Part shown: piece by piece, positions 1-12,170 of the stretch
How positions within the stretch are numbered: the first letter of the stretch is position 1
Layout: every line of letters starts with the position of its first letter
Assembly: GCA_000697335.1 (NCBI GenBank)
Contig: JNEM01008406.1
Coordinates: 1-40,529 of the forward strand
Direction of reading: 5' to 3'
From: Conidiobolus incongruus B7586
Lineage: Eukaryota > Entomophthoromycota > Entomophthoromycetes > Entomophthorales > Conidiobolaceae
Length of the DNA stretch: 40,529 nucleotides
Position numbers and translations under genes: made by a program
Notes under the pieces: model-generated
What the model was told of the DNA's origin: nothing
Seen by the model: only the letters and a program-made list of their open reading frames with translations
The model's database searches: none

Positions 1-756
1 TTAAAAAAATAATTTTTAAAAATTAGTTGTTTAATTTAATTATATTTCAACTAAATAGTAATCATCAAAAGTTTTTTATTTTAATATTAATAAAAATTAA
101 CTATAAACTCTTTAAAATTATTTAAAATTTATAAACAGCTTTTAATAATAAAATATTATTTAAATTAACAATTTATTATTAGGTAAATTACTTTAAGGTT
201 AAAAGAAAAACTATTTAAAACTTGTTAAAATTTAAAAAACTAACTTTAACTATTATTCTTTTAATTATTAATAAAGTAAAAAAATATATTAAAAAGTATC
301 TTTTTATTTCAGTTAAAAAATTATTTAAGCACTTTAATATTAATTTTATATGTATTTTATATATATTAAAATTTAAACTTAAGTTAATAAATAAAAATAT
401 AAAATATATATCTTATAATTTAACTAAAGCTTAAAAAAGTTAAAGTAGTTATTGTTAAATAAAACTTATTAAAATATTATTAAAAGCTTAAACTTTTATG
501 GTAAATAATTATAATTGATGAATCTTAAATCTTTATATATAATCCTTTATTAAAATACAAATCAAAATATTAAATTAAGTTAAATTAACCCCTTTTATCA
601 ATCCCTTTAAATAAATATTTTATTAATAAGCAAATATTAATTGTTATAATAGATTATAATAATATATATTACTTTTATTTAATTTTTAAAGGAAAATCAA
701 TTAATAATAAATTTTATATTGTTTTTTTAAATAAAAGTATTCTTAATTAATATTTT
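1..756. other. Extremely AT-rich, gene-free stretch
   Basis: Almost pure A/T sequence with very few G or C, much lower in G+C than the spacers elsewhere in the window. The 70-codon open frame at 222-434 consists almost entirely of K, I, L, N, F and Y, as expected by chance in such sequence, and I do not call it a gene. The stretch leads into the tandem repeat at 757-1560 and shares its composition, so both may be remnants of one decayed repetitive element. I could not identify any family. Confidence 0.5.
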
Positions 757-1560
757 CAATATAATTTAAGAAGAATTATTATTTTACATAATAATTATAA
801 AATACATAAATTTAAAATTATAAAAATTTTTTAATTAAAAATAACTAGAAAAAACTAAAACATCTAGTATACTCTTTAGATTATAACTTATATAATTATA
901 ATTTCTTTAGGTAATTAAAAAACTAGCTTATAAGAAAGAAAATTTCTACAAGAAAATTTAATTAATTTATAAAATATTAAATTTTAGTCTTTAATAAAAA
1001 AACTATTTTTTAAGTATTAAATCTTTGTTAAAAGTATAATAAAAAGTTATTAATAATAAAAGAAACTATTAAATTTATATTTTCTATTTATTTTTACTTT
1101 TTATATATTAAAATATTTATTTATTATATATTGCAAAAAATTCTAATTATTAAAAATATAGAATAATAATTTAAAAAAAAACTTATTATTTTATATAATA
1201 ATTGTAAAATATATTAATTTAAAGCTGTAAAAAATTTTCTAATTAAAAATAACTAGAGAAAACTACCATATTTAATATATTCTTTAGATTATAACTTATG
1301 TAATTATAATTATTTTAGGTAATTAAAAAATTAGCTTATAAAAAAGAAAATTTTTATAGGAAAATTTAATTGATTTATAAAATATTAAATTTTAATCTTT
1401 AATAAAAAGAATTGTTTTTTAAGTATTAGATCTTTATTAAAAATATAACAAAAAGTGATTAGAAATAAAAGAAATTAGTAATTCTATATTATATATTTAT
1501 TGTACTTTTTATATATTAAAATGTTTATTTTTTTCAATTGCAAAAAATTCTCATTATTTA
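757..1560. repeat. Two-copy tandem repeat, unit about 406 bp, AT-only
   Basis: Two direct copies lie head to tail, about 757-1160 and 1165-1560. Anchor matches are the AATTAAAAATAACTAGA words at 833 and 1241 (offset 408), the TTTAGATTATAACTTAT words near 876 and 1284, and the TTGCAAAAAATTCT words near 1131 and 1538. The copies align with few gaps, and the differences I checked are mostly A/G or C/T transitions. A third copy may begin after 1565 but fades out. No coding signal, terminal motif or family assignment is visible. Confidence 0.75.
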
Positions 1561-1799
1561 AATTACAAAGTAATAATAAATTTATGTAAAATAAGCAATT
1601 TGTAAAAGTTGGAAATTTTAAATCAAGGATTGAAAATTTCTCCTAATTATATACTTATTCAATATAAATGAATACTTATAACTTTTTTAATCTTCATATT
1701 AAAGTTGAAAGAAAATCTGAATATTATATCATCATTTCAAAATAATTTTCCTTTTTAGAAATTATACTTTATTTCTTCATTCTGATAGATAATATTAAA

Positions 1800-3230
1800 T
1801 TTGATTCCAATCTCAATCAGTTAAAAATGTATTGGATTATGAATAAATTAAAATCATTGGTTAGTAATATTTGTTTGAGCTATAAGGAAGCTTTGATCCA
1901 TTTTAACAAGTTTGAAGAGGTAATATATCCTGACAGAAGCTTTCAAACAGTTCATTTTATCCTGTAATTGAACAAACAGAACCAATCCAGCTTAATTTTA
2001 TCAGTAGAAAAGGAATTAGTCAATGTTTAAGTAGATTAAACTCATTAAATTACAAAATAACTTATAAAAAGTATTGATTGAGTTTATTACAAGGTATTGA
2101 ATACTTCAATTGATTTAATGGATGACCCTCAATTCCTAATTTTTTACTACCGAACATATGATTCTTGATCTGAGGAGATATTTAAAGAGGAATTAAACTC
2201 GTAATGATAATCAACTTTCTTTCAAACTTAATAGTCTGATGTCACTCAATAATTTGCCATACCTATCCAAATAAATATATATTAATTGTTACATTAATAT
2301 TGGAAAAAATTATATACTTTGAATGATAAAAATCATATTGATGATCTTATTGCTCAAGTTGTTTCAATTTTTTAGTTCAAATATTCATGATTAATTTTCA
2401 TTTTATAAAACATATCCATAGTAAATTAATAATAATTCCATAATTTGGCTATATAAATTAAATCCTGATTGATAATATAGTATAATTTAGTTTATTTTGA
2501 TTGTCTTGACTATTATATATATTATAAAAATAATAATTCAATGTATCTTAAAATATACCACTAAAATAATTTTTTATCATCATTTCATGGTTAATTGAAA
2601 AATTATCAAAAATTTTCTAACATGAATTCATTGACTACCTTCACAGAATTAGCTATCCAAAACACATCATTAAAATTATAATTTTAATAACAATAAATGA
2701 GTAATTAAAAAAGGGAAATTGCAAAGAGCACTCGATTTCAATAAACATTACTTCAGGTTTAAAAATTTTCAGATCAATTGAATTTAATTGAATGGTATAT
2801 TGGTCTTAGATATTATATAAATTTTAATTATTTAAAGTTGGTAGGTTATCAGAATTTCAAAATGTAAGCTAGAATCATGTTAATCAAGCTGGTATTATTT
2901 AAAAGAATTGTAATACATTACTATTAAAAGTACTTTGAAGATATTGTCAAATTGATTTGAATTATTTAATAATCTATCAAAATTCATCAATATTGATTTA
3001 ACTAGTTATGATTTTTCAACCATGTGTCAATTCAAAATGTAGCTGATGGTTACTATTTATACCTATTTCTCAATAGTTAAATTTTCATCAGTTCACAGAT
3101 CATAAATTTATTGATTTTCAAAAGTTAATTAATTTGGAAATTGGTAATATTAAATGGCTCTAGCTGATTAATAAAAGTATTTAGAAAATTTCATGATATG
3201 ATAAATAGTGAAAGTATTGAAGGAATATGA
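1800..3230 (+). pseudogene. Possible decayed coding stretch, leucine-rich, unassigned
   Basis: This stretch is visibly richer in G+C than 1-1600. It contains short open fragments with ordinary protein composition, separated by many stops and frame changes: residues around 1810-1960, fragments near 2100-2200, and Leu/Asn-rich pieces around 2780-3030 with spacing reminiscent of leucine-rich repeats. No domain is recognised. It could be an old F-box/LRR-type gene or simply ordinary spacer. It lies just 3' of TRM61 (tail to tail), so it is not that gene's untranslated leader. Confidence 0.22.
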
Positions 3231-3271
3231 GTAAATTGGATTTTTATTATCTATAATTTGGTGGAATATAA

Positions 3272-4696
<1,425 letters not shown>

Positions 4697-5045
4697 AATT
4701 ATAAGCTATTAAATATTTATATATATATTTTTGAAAAATTTATTAATTTTCTATTTAATCAAAAACTTTTGGTTGATCTATTAATATAATATAATATATT
4801 ATAATAAATAAATTTATTATAGAAAATTGTTAAGGAATAATAATCAAAATTAAATAAACTATAATTTGTAAAAATTAATTGTGGGATTTGTACAATTGAA
4901 ATAAAGTTGAAATATAAATCTTATTTCATTGAAAAAAAAATAAATTAAATATATAATGAAAATAATATAAAATAAATTAATTTATTAATACAAAAAATAA
5001 ATAAAAACATTATAATATTATAAATATTCTAAAATATATCAATGA
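4697..5045. other. Spacer between TRM61 and the Zn2Cys6 gene
   Basis: AT-rich sequence holding the upstream region of TRM61 and the 3' flank of the transcription-factor gene (both on the minus strand). No gene or distinctive site is seen. Confidence 0.6.
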
Positions 5046-7052
5046 TTAATAGTTGTTGGAATTGATAGAAGGCGCCAAATTGCTGAAATACCATTGAAAG
5101 TAACTGGTACTGGTTGGAACTTGCCAACCTCCACAATTAGTACGATTGGATTCACTGTTGGTACTATTTCTAATGAGAATCGATTCTAACAATCTGAGAA
5201 TTTCAATGTACATTTCACTCATATTCCAAGATTGAACAGTCTTCTTTAAAAAGCTTCGGATTTGATTCAATCTTTCTTTCGCAACGGATGTGTTTTCGCC
5301 ATTCTCGGCAAATGCTAAGTTGGCGTAGATTGTAGCGGCGTTGAAAATGGCAAAAGGACTGAATACATCGAGTACCTTGTCCTCGTGACCTGAAAAATCT
5401 ATCACCATGCGCCCTAATTCGTGCGCTGCTTGAATGCATCGATCTCGAGATCGCATTTCGAAAGTTGTGACGGATTTTTGAGCTATACCATGTGCCAAAT
5501 TACTACGGTGAAGCATTATAACAACTGTCCAATAGATACTATGGAGAATGGCTGTAGCACGATGGTGATGTGTGATTTCTTTTCTCACAGTGTGATTAGT
5601 CTCGGGTGAGAAGTGCATATGAGCTGGTAGGTCTTGCATGAAAGCTACCAAGTTTTGATCCAACTTGTTGAATGCGTTTCGAATTGTAGAATTCGAGTAC
5701 CATCTACGAAGGTGACGATGTTGAATAAATCTATAGATTTCTCTCCAGATAACGGTTAACTTGGCTGCATGTTGAAACCAGTAGTATGGCTTATACTGAT
5801 AGTGATGACCAGGATCCCAGATAGCATCGTCTCCAGGTAGATCTACCATATAGTCGCGGTCGTCAACACCGAGTGGTCTGCCAATAAGCGAGGCAGCAAT
5901 GATATCACATTGAAGGCATGCCCACCATAATCGTCTTCTTGTTTCAATTTCATGCCAAGTAAGGAGATTAGGACTAGCAGGATTGTACACCATGTGTGAG
6001 TCAATGAACCCGATACCAACGTATTGAGCAGATCTTTGAGCTACACCAACAAAATAAGTTGCATATTCACCTTTCCCCGATGCAAATTCGTAGCACGCCA
6101 TTAAGATCCCTGCTTGCACATCTTCAAATGCTGGAGATTTGTGTAAGTGTCTGCGAAACAAATCCTGGGCCCTATCTGCAAAATGCCTACCAGCGGGAGC
6201 TGAAGGAGTAGCCAGCAAAGCTAAATGATGAGAAAATCTTGCGGAAAGTGCAAATACTGACCAAGCCAAAATTTCAGGAAGTGAGTTTGATTGGTACTGC
6301 ATCATAAAAGTGGGACGATGCAAAATGCCGATATAATTATGTACGTGATTGAAGTATACCTCTATTAAATGATCAAACAAGGGCTGATTGCCAGCCATAC
6401 TAGAGTTGAAAGTTTTGTTAAAATTGATCGTTGGCACCGCATCAGAAGTTCTGCGAGATATGGATGGGGGCATCTCTTCTTCATCTTGAACAGAGCCTTC
6501 TTCTCTTTGGCGCTTCAGCTGACCAGGATGGTTCGATACAAATGTGCTAGGGACTGTGAGTAGAGGATCGAGATTTGAAGGTAGCTCTTTGTTGCCTTTT
6601 GTATTTGATTCGATAAGACTCTCCAAAGCAGAGATTTTTCGCTCTAGCATATCAATATATTGAGATCTCCTGCGAGATTTTGGTCTGTCACTTGTGTATG
6701 TACATCCCACCTTGTTGTCGATACATCTCTGACATTCAGGTAATGTATAGTCGCATATAATTTTGCGACTGCGGCAAAGGTCACAAGGATGGGCGCTAGT
6801 GCCAGTGGTGACTGTGGAAGCTGAATCTGAAACTGGCTCTGACCCATTATTATTATTATTATTATTATTACTGTTACTATTACTATTATTGTCGTTGCTG
6901 CTGTTGTTGTTCAAGGTCACTGACAAGGGTTTTATCTGATTTGCTTGTTGTAGATTATCTTCTGCAAAATGAACTGTTGGATGAGGGTTATTTTCAGAAG
7001 TGGGCTGAGTTGGGGAATTGCTGATATGACTATTGTCAGTTAATTTGTTCAT
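5046..7052 (-). CDS. Zn2Cys6 (Gal4-type) transcription factor with fungal-specific middle region
   Basis: Intronless frame of 668 residues. The binuclear zinc cluster has all six ligands, C90, C93, C100, C107, C110 and C117, spaced CX2CX6CX6CX2CX6C. A basic linker (KSRRRS) follows, then a short coiled-coil-like stretch (about 128-148) typical of the dimerisation element. From about 225 onward it resembles the fungal_trans ligand/regulatory region: a helix-rich block starting FDHLIEVYFNHVH, with HRPTF and a WWACLQCD segment. The N-terminus is low in complexity with a run of eight Asn encoded by an AAT/AAC repeat. Target genes cannot be told from sequence. Its nearest divergent neighbour, 2.3 kb away, is the NRPS-like pseudogene at 9342. 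Regulators beside biosynthetic genes are common in fungi, but a link here is only conjecture. Confidence 0.93.
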   Translation of the reverse strand: MNKLTDNSHISNSPTQPTSENNPHPTVHFAEDNLQQANQIKPLSVTLNNNSSNDNNSNSNSNNNNNNNNGSEPVSDSASTVTTGTSAHPCDLCRSRKIICDYTLPECQRCIDNKVGCTYTSDRPKSRRRSQYIDMLERKISALESLIESNTKGNKELPSNLDPLLTVPSTFVSNHPGQLKRQREEGSVQDEEEMPPSISRRTSDAVPTINFNKTFNSSMAGNQPLFDHLIEVYFNHVHNYIGILHRPTFMMQYQSNSLPEILAWSVFALSARFSHHLALLATPSAPAGRHFADRAQDLFRRHLHKSPAFEDVQAGILMACYEFASGKGEYATYFVGVAQRSAQYVGIGFIDSHMVYNPASPNLLTWHEIETRRRLWWACLQCDIIAASLIGRPLGVDDRDYMVDLPGDDAIWDPGHHYQYKPYYWFQHAAKLTVIWREIYRFIQHRHLRRWYSNSTIRNAFNKLDQNLVAFMQDLPAHMHFSPETNHTVRKEITHHHRATAILHSIYWTVVIMLHRSNLAHGIAQKSVTTFEMRSRDRCIQAAHELGRMVIDFSGHEDKVLDVFSPFAIFNAATIYANLAFAENGENTSVAKERLNQIRSFLKKTVQSWNMSEMYIEILRLLESILIRNSTNSESNRTNCGGWQVPTSTSYFQWYFSNLAPSINSNNY
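6846..6870. repeat. ATT/AAT trinucleotide run encoding poly-Asn
   Basis: About eight tandem ATT units on the plus strand read as AAT (Asn) codons in the transcription factor, followed by mixed Asn/Ser codons. The length is probably polymorphic between strains. It lies in the unstructured N-terminal region, outside the zinc cluster. Confidence 0.85.
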
Positions 7053-9297
7053 ATTTCATCTATTATATTATATCAAATTATTAAATCTTATCAATATGCA
7101 TTTACTCTTTTAAATTACATAGACCAATTTAAATTTAGTTTAGTAATATCCCATTTAGTAATTAGGAATTATGGGTTTAAATTAATTCTATGTGAAATAT
7201 ATTAGAAATTTCTAAATTTATAACTGTGATTTATTATATTCATAGGTCATAACTATTCATTCAACCAATGATTTGTAAATATTTATTTAAATGAATGCTA
7301 ATTTAACCGGCAGATCAATACTCATTACACAGATATAGTAAAAATGAAGATTTTAATATGATGTAAAGTTGAAGAAATGACAGGTCACAAGCTTTCCACA
7401 ATAAACTGTTTGTATTAATATTGCTTTATAAATATATTAATCTAATAAATTTAATATATCAAATTAATTTGATTCTTAAAATTTATTGACAATACAATAA
7501 AACTTCTATCATTTGAATATCATAAAATTGAAAAAAGATAACCTACAACAATTTGACATGTATACAACAATCAAAATAATAATTTTCACGTTGTAAATAT
7601 AAAGTGGATATTCAACAATTCATCTTGTAGAGCATAATTATATTATTCCGTTGATTTTATTGGATTTTAAAATTCAGTTAGCAATTCAAACTATAACTAT
7701 TCTTTTCAAAATGATTATTTTTAATTATATTCTTTGATATATCTCTAACAACAATGAATTTAAAAGTTATTTTTTATAATGAAATAATATCATTAAATTT
7801 TGACATATCCATAAATATTTTGGTTTATTTTAATTATTTTTTGTTAAATATTTGTCCAATATAAAATTTTTTGGAATATATTTGATTTTAATAATGACAA
7901 ATATTTGAAAGATGCCTTAAAGAAAATCAAAAATTCGTCATTATACATTCTTGAGTTGATAATATATCAGATTGTGAAATAAGTTTTAAAAAATATTTTT
8001 CAATTTTTCAAATTTGTTTAATAGTTAACTATAAATATTGTTATATAATAAAATTCTTTTTTTGTTTTACTTAATATAATCTACTTTCAAACTTTTCAAA
8101 ATTGTCTAACTATTTCAAGAACCTATCTTGTTAATCAATTTAATTGCTATATTTAAATTGGAATGAATAGCATTAAAATGATTAAAGTTGCTTTCTAGCA
8201 TAGAAGCCATTTAATAGTCCAAAGCAATCGAAATCACAATGACTCATAACTGGTGAGTATGATAGGTGTGATAATAGAGCTCATTTCTTTAATTTAGTAT
8301 GGTCTTTGGTAATATTTGTTTTAGGGGACTTTGTATATCATGAGTAATTAGAGGCCTTGAAATCCAGCAAAATAAACACCATTTTGTTTCGTTTCTGGTT
8401 CAATATATGCTATATATTATACTATTCATGATAATTTCTTAACTCAATAATAGTTTGAAGCCAATGTTTTTATAATATAAACGAATAATTAAAAATTTTG
8501 TTCGGAATTTTTTGGGTGCGAAAAGAATTAAAACTGGACTTTGAATATAATTCAATTTTAAAATTTTGAAAAGATGATAATATATAAAATTAATACAGGC
8601 TTTTATCTATGACGGTATTTCACTTTAATATTTTAGAATTAGATATTTATTAATTGATGTTTTGAGCTATTATATTTATTTATTTTTCGAAAAACTGACA
8701 ATATATAGGGTATTTATTTTGCATCTTGTTTTTTATTCTAAATAACTTTGTCATACAAAATTAAAACATCTATGCTCAATACGCAATTTCACAAAAATAT
8801 CCTTTAATGACAAATGATTAATCCATTTTATATACTTTTGGACTATTCTAAAATATTTTCAATATATTATAATATTTTATTGGCAAAGTTATTAAAATAA
8901 AACTAGATTTCATAAAGGACCTTCGATTCAATTTATCCATGATATAGCTATACAAAACTATATATATTTTCGATCAAGGATTGTGAAGCCCAATAATGAT
9001 ATTTATATTTAATATTTTCAATATATATCATAAACCCTGCACTCTATTCCAAAAAATCGAGGTTAGTATTTTACCTTAAAATGAAATTACATCTCAAATT
9101 TTTAAACATTTTTTCGCAACCTAATAAACGCACTATTTCAGGTTAAGAAAATTAATAATTTATAGTTGAGTCCTGATCAGAAATTAATCTAGCTCCATAT
9201 CCATTCCTAATCCTTAAAATTTTCAGTACATAAACATGTTTATTATAATTAATTTCATGTAGAAATAGAATGACAGTGTATTTTTTAACATTAGGAG
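7053..9297. other. Gene-free spacer between divergent regulator and NRPS-like pseudogene
   Basis: About 2.2 kb of AT-rich sequence without a recognisable gene, RNA or repeat. An isolated block near 8239-8400 is slightly less AT-rich and has a donor-like GTGAGTAT, but no coherent protein results from it. The promoters of the Zn2Cys6 gene and of the former NRPS-like gene should lie at its two ends. Confidence 0.5.
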
Positions 9298-9306
9298 TAT
9301 AAAAGG
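9298..9306 (+). promoter_or_regulatory. TATA-box-like element of the dead NRPS-like gene
   Basis: TATAAAAGG lies 36 bp upstream of the ATG at 9342 that opens the pseudogene. Sequence and placement fit a relic core promoter. Such words also occur by chance in AT-rich DNA, although the G-containing end makes this one less trivial. Confidence 0.4.
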
Positions 9307-9341
9307 TTGTATTATCAATCTATTGAAATTAAAAGTTGGAA

Positions 9342-11636
9342 ATGTCAGCAATTTGGAATCAGTTTATTCCTACAAATAATTAAGAGTTCAGGAGTCCGAC
9401 ATTTGGTCATATTTTTAGGATTGTATAATACATTACGCAACAATTGGGTAAGAAACTGGATTATGTCTTGGTCAAAGATTATTCGGATGTATCTTTTCTA
9501 TCTTATTCTGATACCGATTATTTATGGAGAACCTTAGAATTGACGCATCCTAGTCTTACTCCCGCATCCTTGTCATCTCGTAATTCTGCTGATGCTTTGG
9601 TTGAACTTATACCAAACGACAAATACAAGGCTTTAGTATATCGAAAGGGTATGAAATCGGTAGCTTTGAACTGCAAGGAACGAACTCCAGATCTTCGCCT
9701 TGCCAACAAATAAATCATTGAAGACCCCTTCACGACCTATGCATGTGATCCTATATTCTTCCGATCTGTTGGGTCCAATGAAATCGAATACAATGGAGCT
9801 TGTATGCTCATTCTTCATTGTTTACAATCTTCCTCAAGTTGATATATATTACCAATAAGGTCTCATTTTGTCAAGGCATACAAAGGATTCATACCAATGG
9901 ACATTTGCAATTGGAATGCCACGTCTGTCTAGTATTTTTTTTCTATATTCCATTCCGTGAGAATTAACAACATTATCAATTTCCCAATGATTTGGCATAA
10001 ACTCGTCGTCTTGCTTCCCAATTTGCCGCCAGATGGTCAATATTTTTCAAAATTAATCGCTAGAACCATTGCCAAAACTGATGTTAAGACAGTAAAAATA
10101 TTTCCTATTATGTTAGTACAGCTTATGGAATATTATCTAAGCCAATTTTCCGAAAAGCATACATATAGCTCGGATAATATGAAAGTCATGGAGTGTGCAG
10201 GTACTTCACTTCTCATCCATTTTATTAAACAGATCGTAGATTACAGTAGATTATCATAAACCAATTTTGGATATACTGAAGTTGGGCGTTGGCTGCAGGA
10301 TGCATTATATGAAGAACCTGAAAATTAAAGAATGCTTTACTCCCTTTTAGGTTCATCCAAAGATTTATTCAAAGATATTGATAATCTTAATTTGGTACAG
10401 TTAGTCATTCTAGCAATGAATTAGATTTAGTAGACTGTCAAAAGAGGGAAAAATATGGCGATTTCTGTACAGTTATTATCATTAAAGTAGTGGCTCAAGA
10501 TTCTTTGAGATGAAATTATTTTATGCGATCCAACGATTTTTTTGGTTAGCATTACTCGCGAGATAATTAATCTTTTATCTGTTGAAGCAATTATTGAAAG
10601 ATGTGCTTATGTAGAGAGATATGCTGTATTGGAAAGAAATCACATCATGAGTAGTCTCATCATTCAGTTGAACAACGACGCTGTTAGAGACATCAATCAA
10701 TCCACCATTAAATCCAATATCTGGAAATATATTGAAAAAACTAATCTAGTTTCCCAAGCCATGGTAAGATTTATCGTGAAATGGTATATTGTTTACCCCT
10801 TACATCGGACAAGTACATTCTAATCAAGATTAAAGGTAATTTATACAGATCCCAATGCTATCAATGGTTCAAAGAGGAATTAGTATAATTGAAAGAGAGT
10901 ATAAACAGCAAATTTCTCAGTTAGATCAAAGCAGAAAACTTCCATTGGATCTTGCACAAATGGAGACAGTGATTTCGCAATGCCTCAAACTATTTCAGGT
11001 TGCCAATTAGTCAAAATAGGTACCTTTCTCAAGGTTGGATTGGATTCTCTTTCCTGTGTCAAGTTTAAAAATATCACTATTAATAGCATTGAAGAGTTTC
11101 CCAGTGAATTATATTTATGAATACAATACACTCAGCAAATTTTCTAGCTATTTATTTAATCAGGTGATGGGTGTTAAAATCGAAAGTACTGAGAAGCTTG
11201 AAAAATTCAAACTCAGATTGAGGATTGTTCACATCGATTTATATCCCAACTAAAAGATTTGGCTATGGGCGTATACCACCAACCTGATGATGGAATGAAA
11301 ACCATTATAATTATTGGGGTCAATGGTGCATTGAGAGCTTTCACCTTACATTCTTCGGTTCAAGATCCCAATGTTAATACAATTTATACTTTATTAATAT
11401 CTGATAATCATCAAATTGAGCAAAAGAAAGTAATGAGCTCCTTTAAAGATCATAAAATCAAGCTATCCTATCCCAAATTATCGAAAATTGCATTCTATGC
11501 AGTAAATTTTGAACGGGGGTCTCTTGGACTATCAAATGAAAAATATTAAGTTACGCAGTCTTGTACTAATACCTATCAAGTGTGATGGACAATGAATAAC
11601 AATTCTTTTGGTTAACGATTCTAAGTTGAGTGTATT
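9342..11636 (+). pseudogene. NRPS-like A-T-R enzyme (adenylation, carrier, thioester reductase), decayed and truncated
   Basis: Remains of an adenylate-forming reductase, the class that activates a carboxylic acid with ATP, loads it on a phosphopantetheine carrier and reduces it with NAD(P)H. Fragments occur in domain order. The adenylation core has a P-loop remnant YSSDLLGPMKS (about 9754-9786), then MECAGTSL (about 10190), then FGYTEVGR (about 10265). Its C-terminal part contains LSVEAIIERCAYVER (about 10577). The carrier domain has GLDSLSCVKF (about 11037) with the attachment Ser still present. The reductase starts at IIIIGVNGALRAF (about 11310), where the third Gly of the nucleotide-binding motif is Arg. 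Many in-frame stops and several frame changes separate the pieces, and the reductase is lost after about 110 residues at a TA repeat. Several early stops look like CAA to TAA changes. The original substrate is unknown. No intact copy is in the window. Confidence 0.85.
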
Positions 11637-11652
11637 TATATATATATATATA
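11637..11652. repeat. (TA)n microsatellite at pseudogene break
   Basis: Eight TA units directly follow the last readable reductase residues, marking the point where homology is lost. Confidence 0.9.
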
Positions 11653-12170
11653 GTTATATATTACTATGCTTTCGGATCTGTTCAAGATTTTTAATGATAA
11701 TAATATTATTGATATTAATTTTTAAGAATAAAAATGATATATAATGTCAATATCAAATAAATTCTTTCTTTAACAATATATTGACAAATATATTATTAAA
11801 TAAAAATAAATCCAAAATCAAAGAGATTAAAGTTTATTGATTATCCGAAATAATGTGAATATAAAATATTGGATTCAATATTAATATATTTTAGACTTTA
11901 TATATAATAAAATAATAGCATTAGGGATAATAATTAAAAAATTGTAAATTCGATGATTTAATAAAATGTTTAAAATTTTATATTTCAAATTTTAAAACTT
12001 CGAAACTGTAACAAATTTTTAAAATCCCATAATTGTTTAATATATCGATGATGTCAATATTACGATTAAAATTGAGACTTGGATCTAAATTAAAGAATTT
12101 CTATATTTTTCATCATCTCTAAACACCAAAATAATATATTTAAAATAATCATCAATTAAAAATTATAATC
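11653..12170. other. Spacer upstream of the HIRIP3-like gene
   Basis: AT-rich spacer with no gene seen. Its right end should carry the promoter of the gene starting at 12171. No distinctive element stands out. Confidence 0.5.

Noticed and set aside
222-434. 70-codon open frame in the AT-rich left end
   Set aside because: Composition is almost only K, I, L, N, F and Y, as expected from random A/T sequence; no motif and no plausible context.
8239-8345. Mini-gene candidate: ATG, a strong GTGAGTAT donor and a TTTAG acceptor
   Set aside because: The spliced frame stops after 18 codons and the second apparent intron would be only 16 nt; no recognisable product.
8797-8805. ATATCCTTT, which matches a U12-type intron donor
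   Set aside because: It lies in a gene-free spacer with no branch-point-like TTCCTTAAC downstream and no coding sequence around it.
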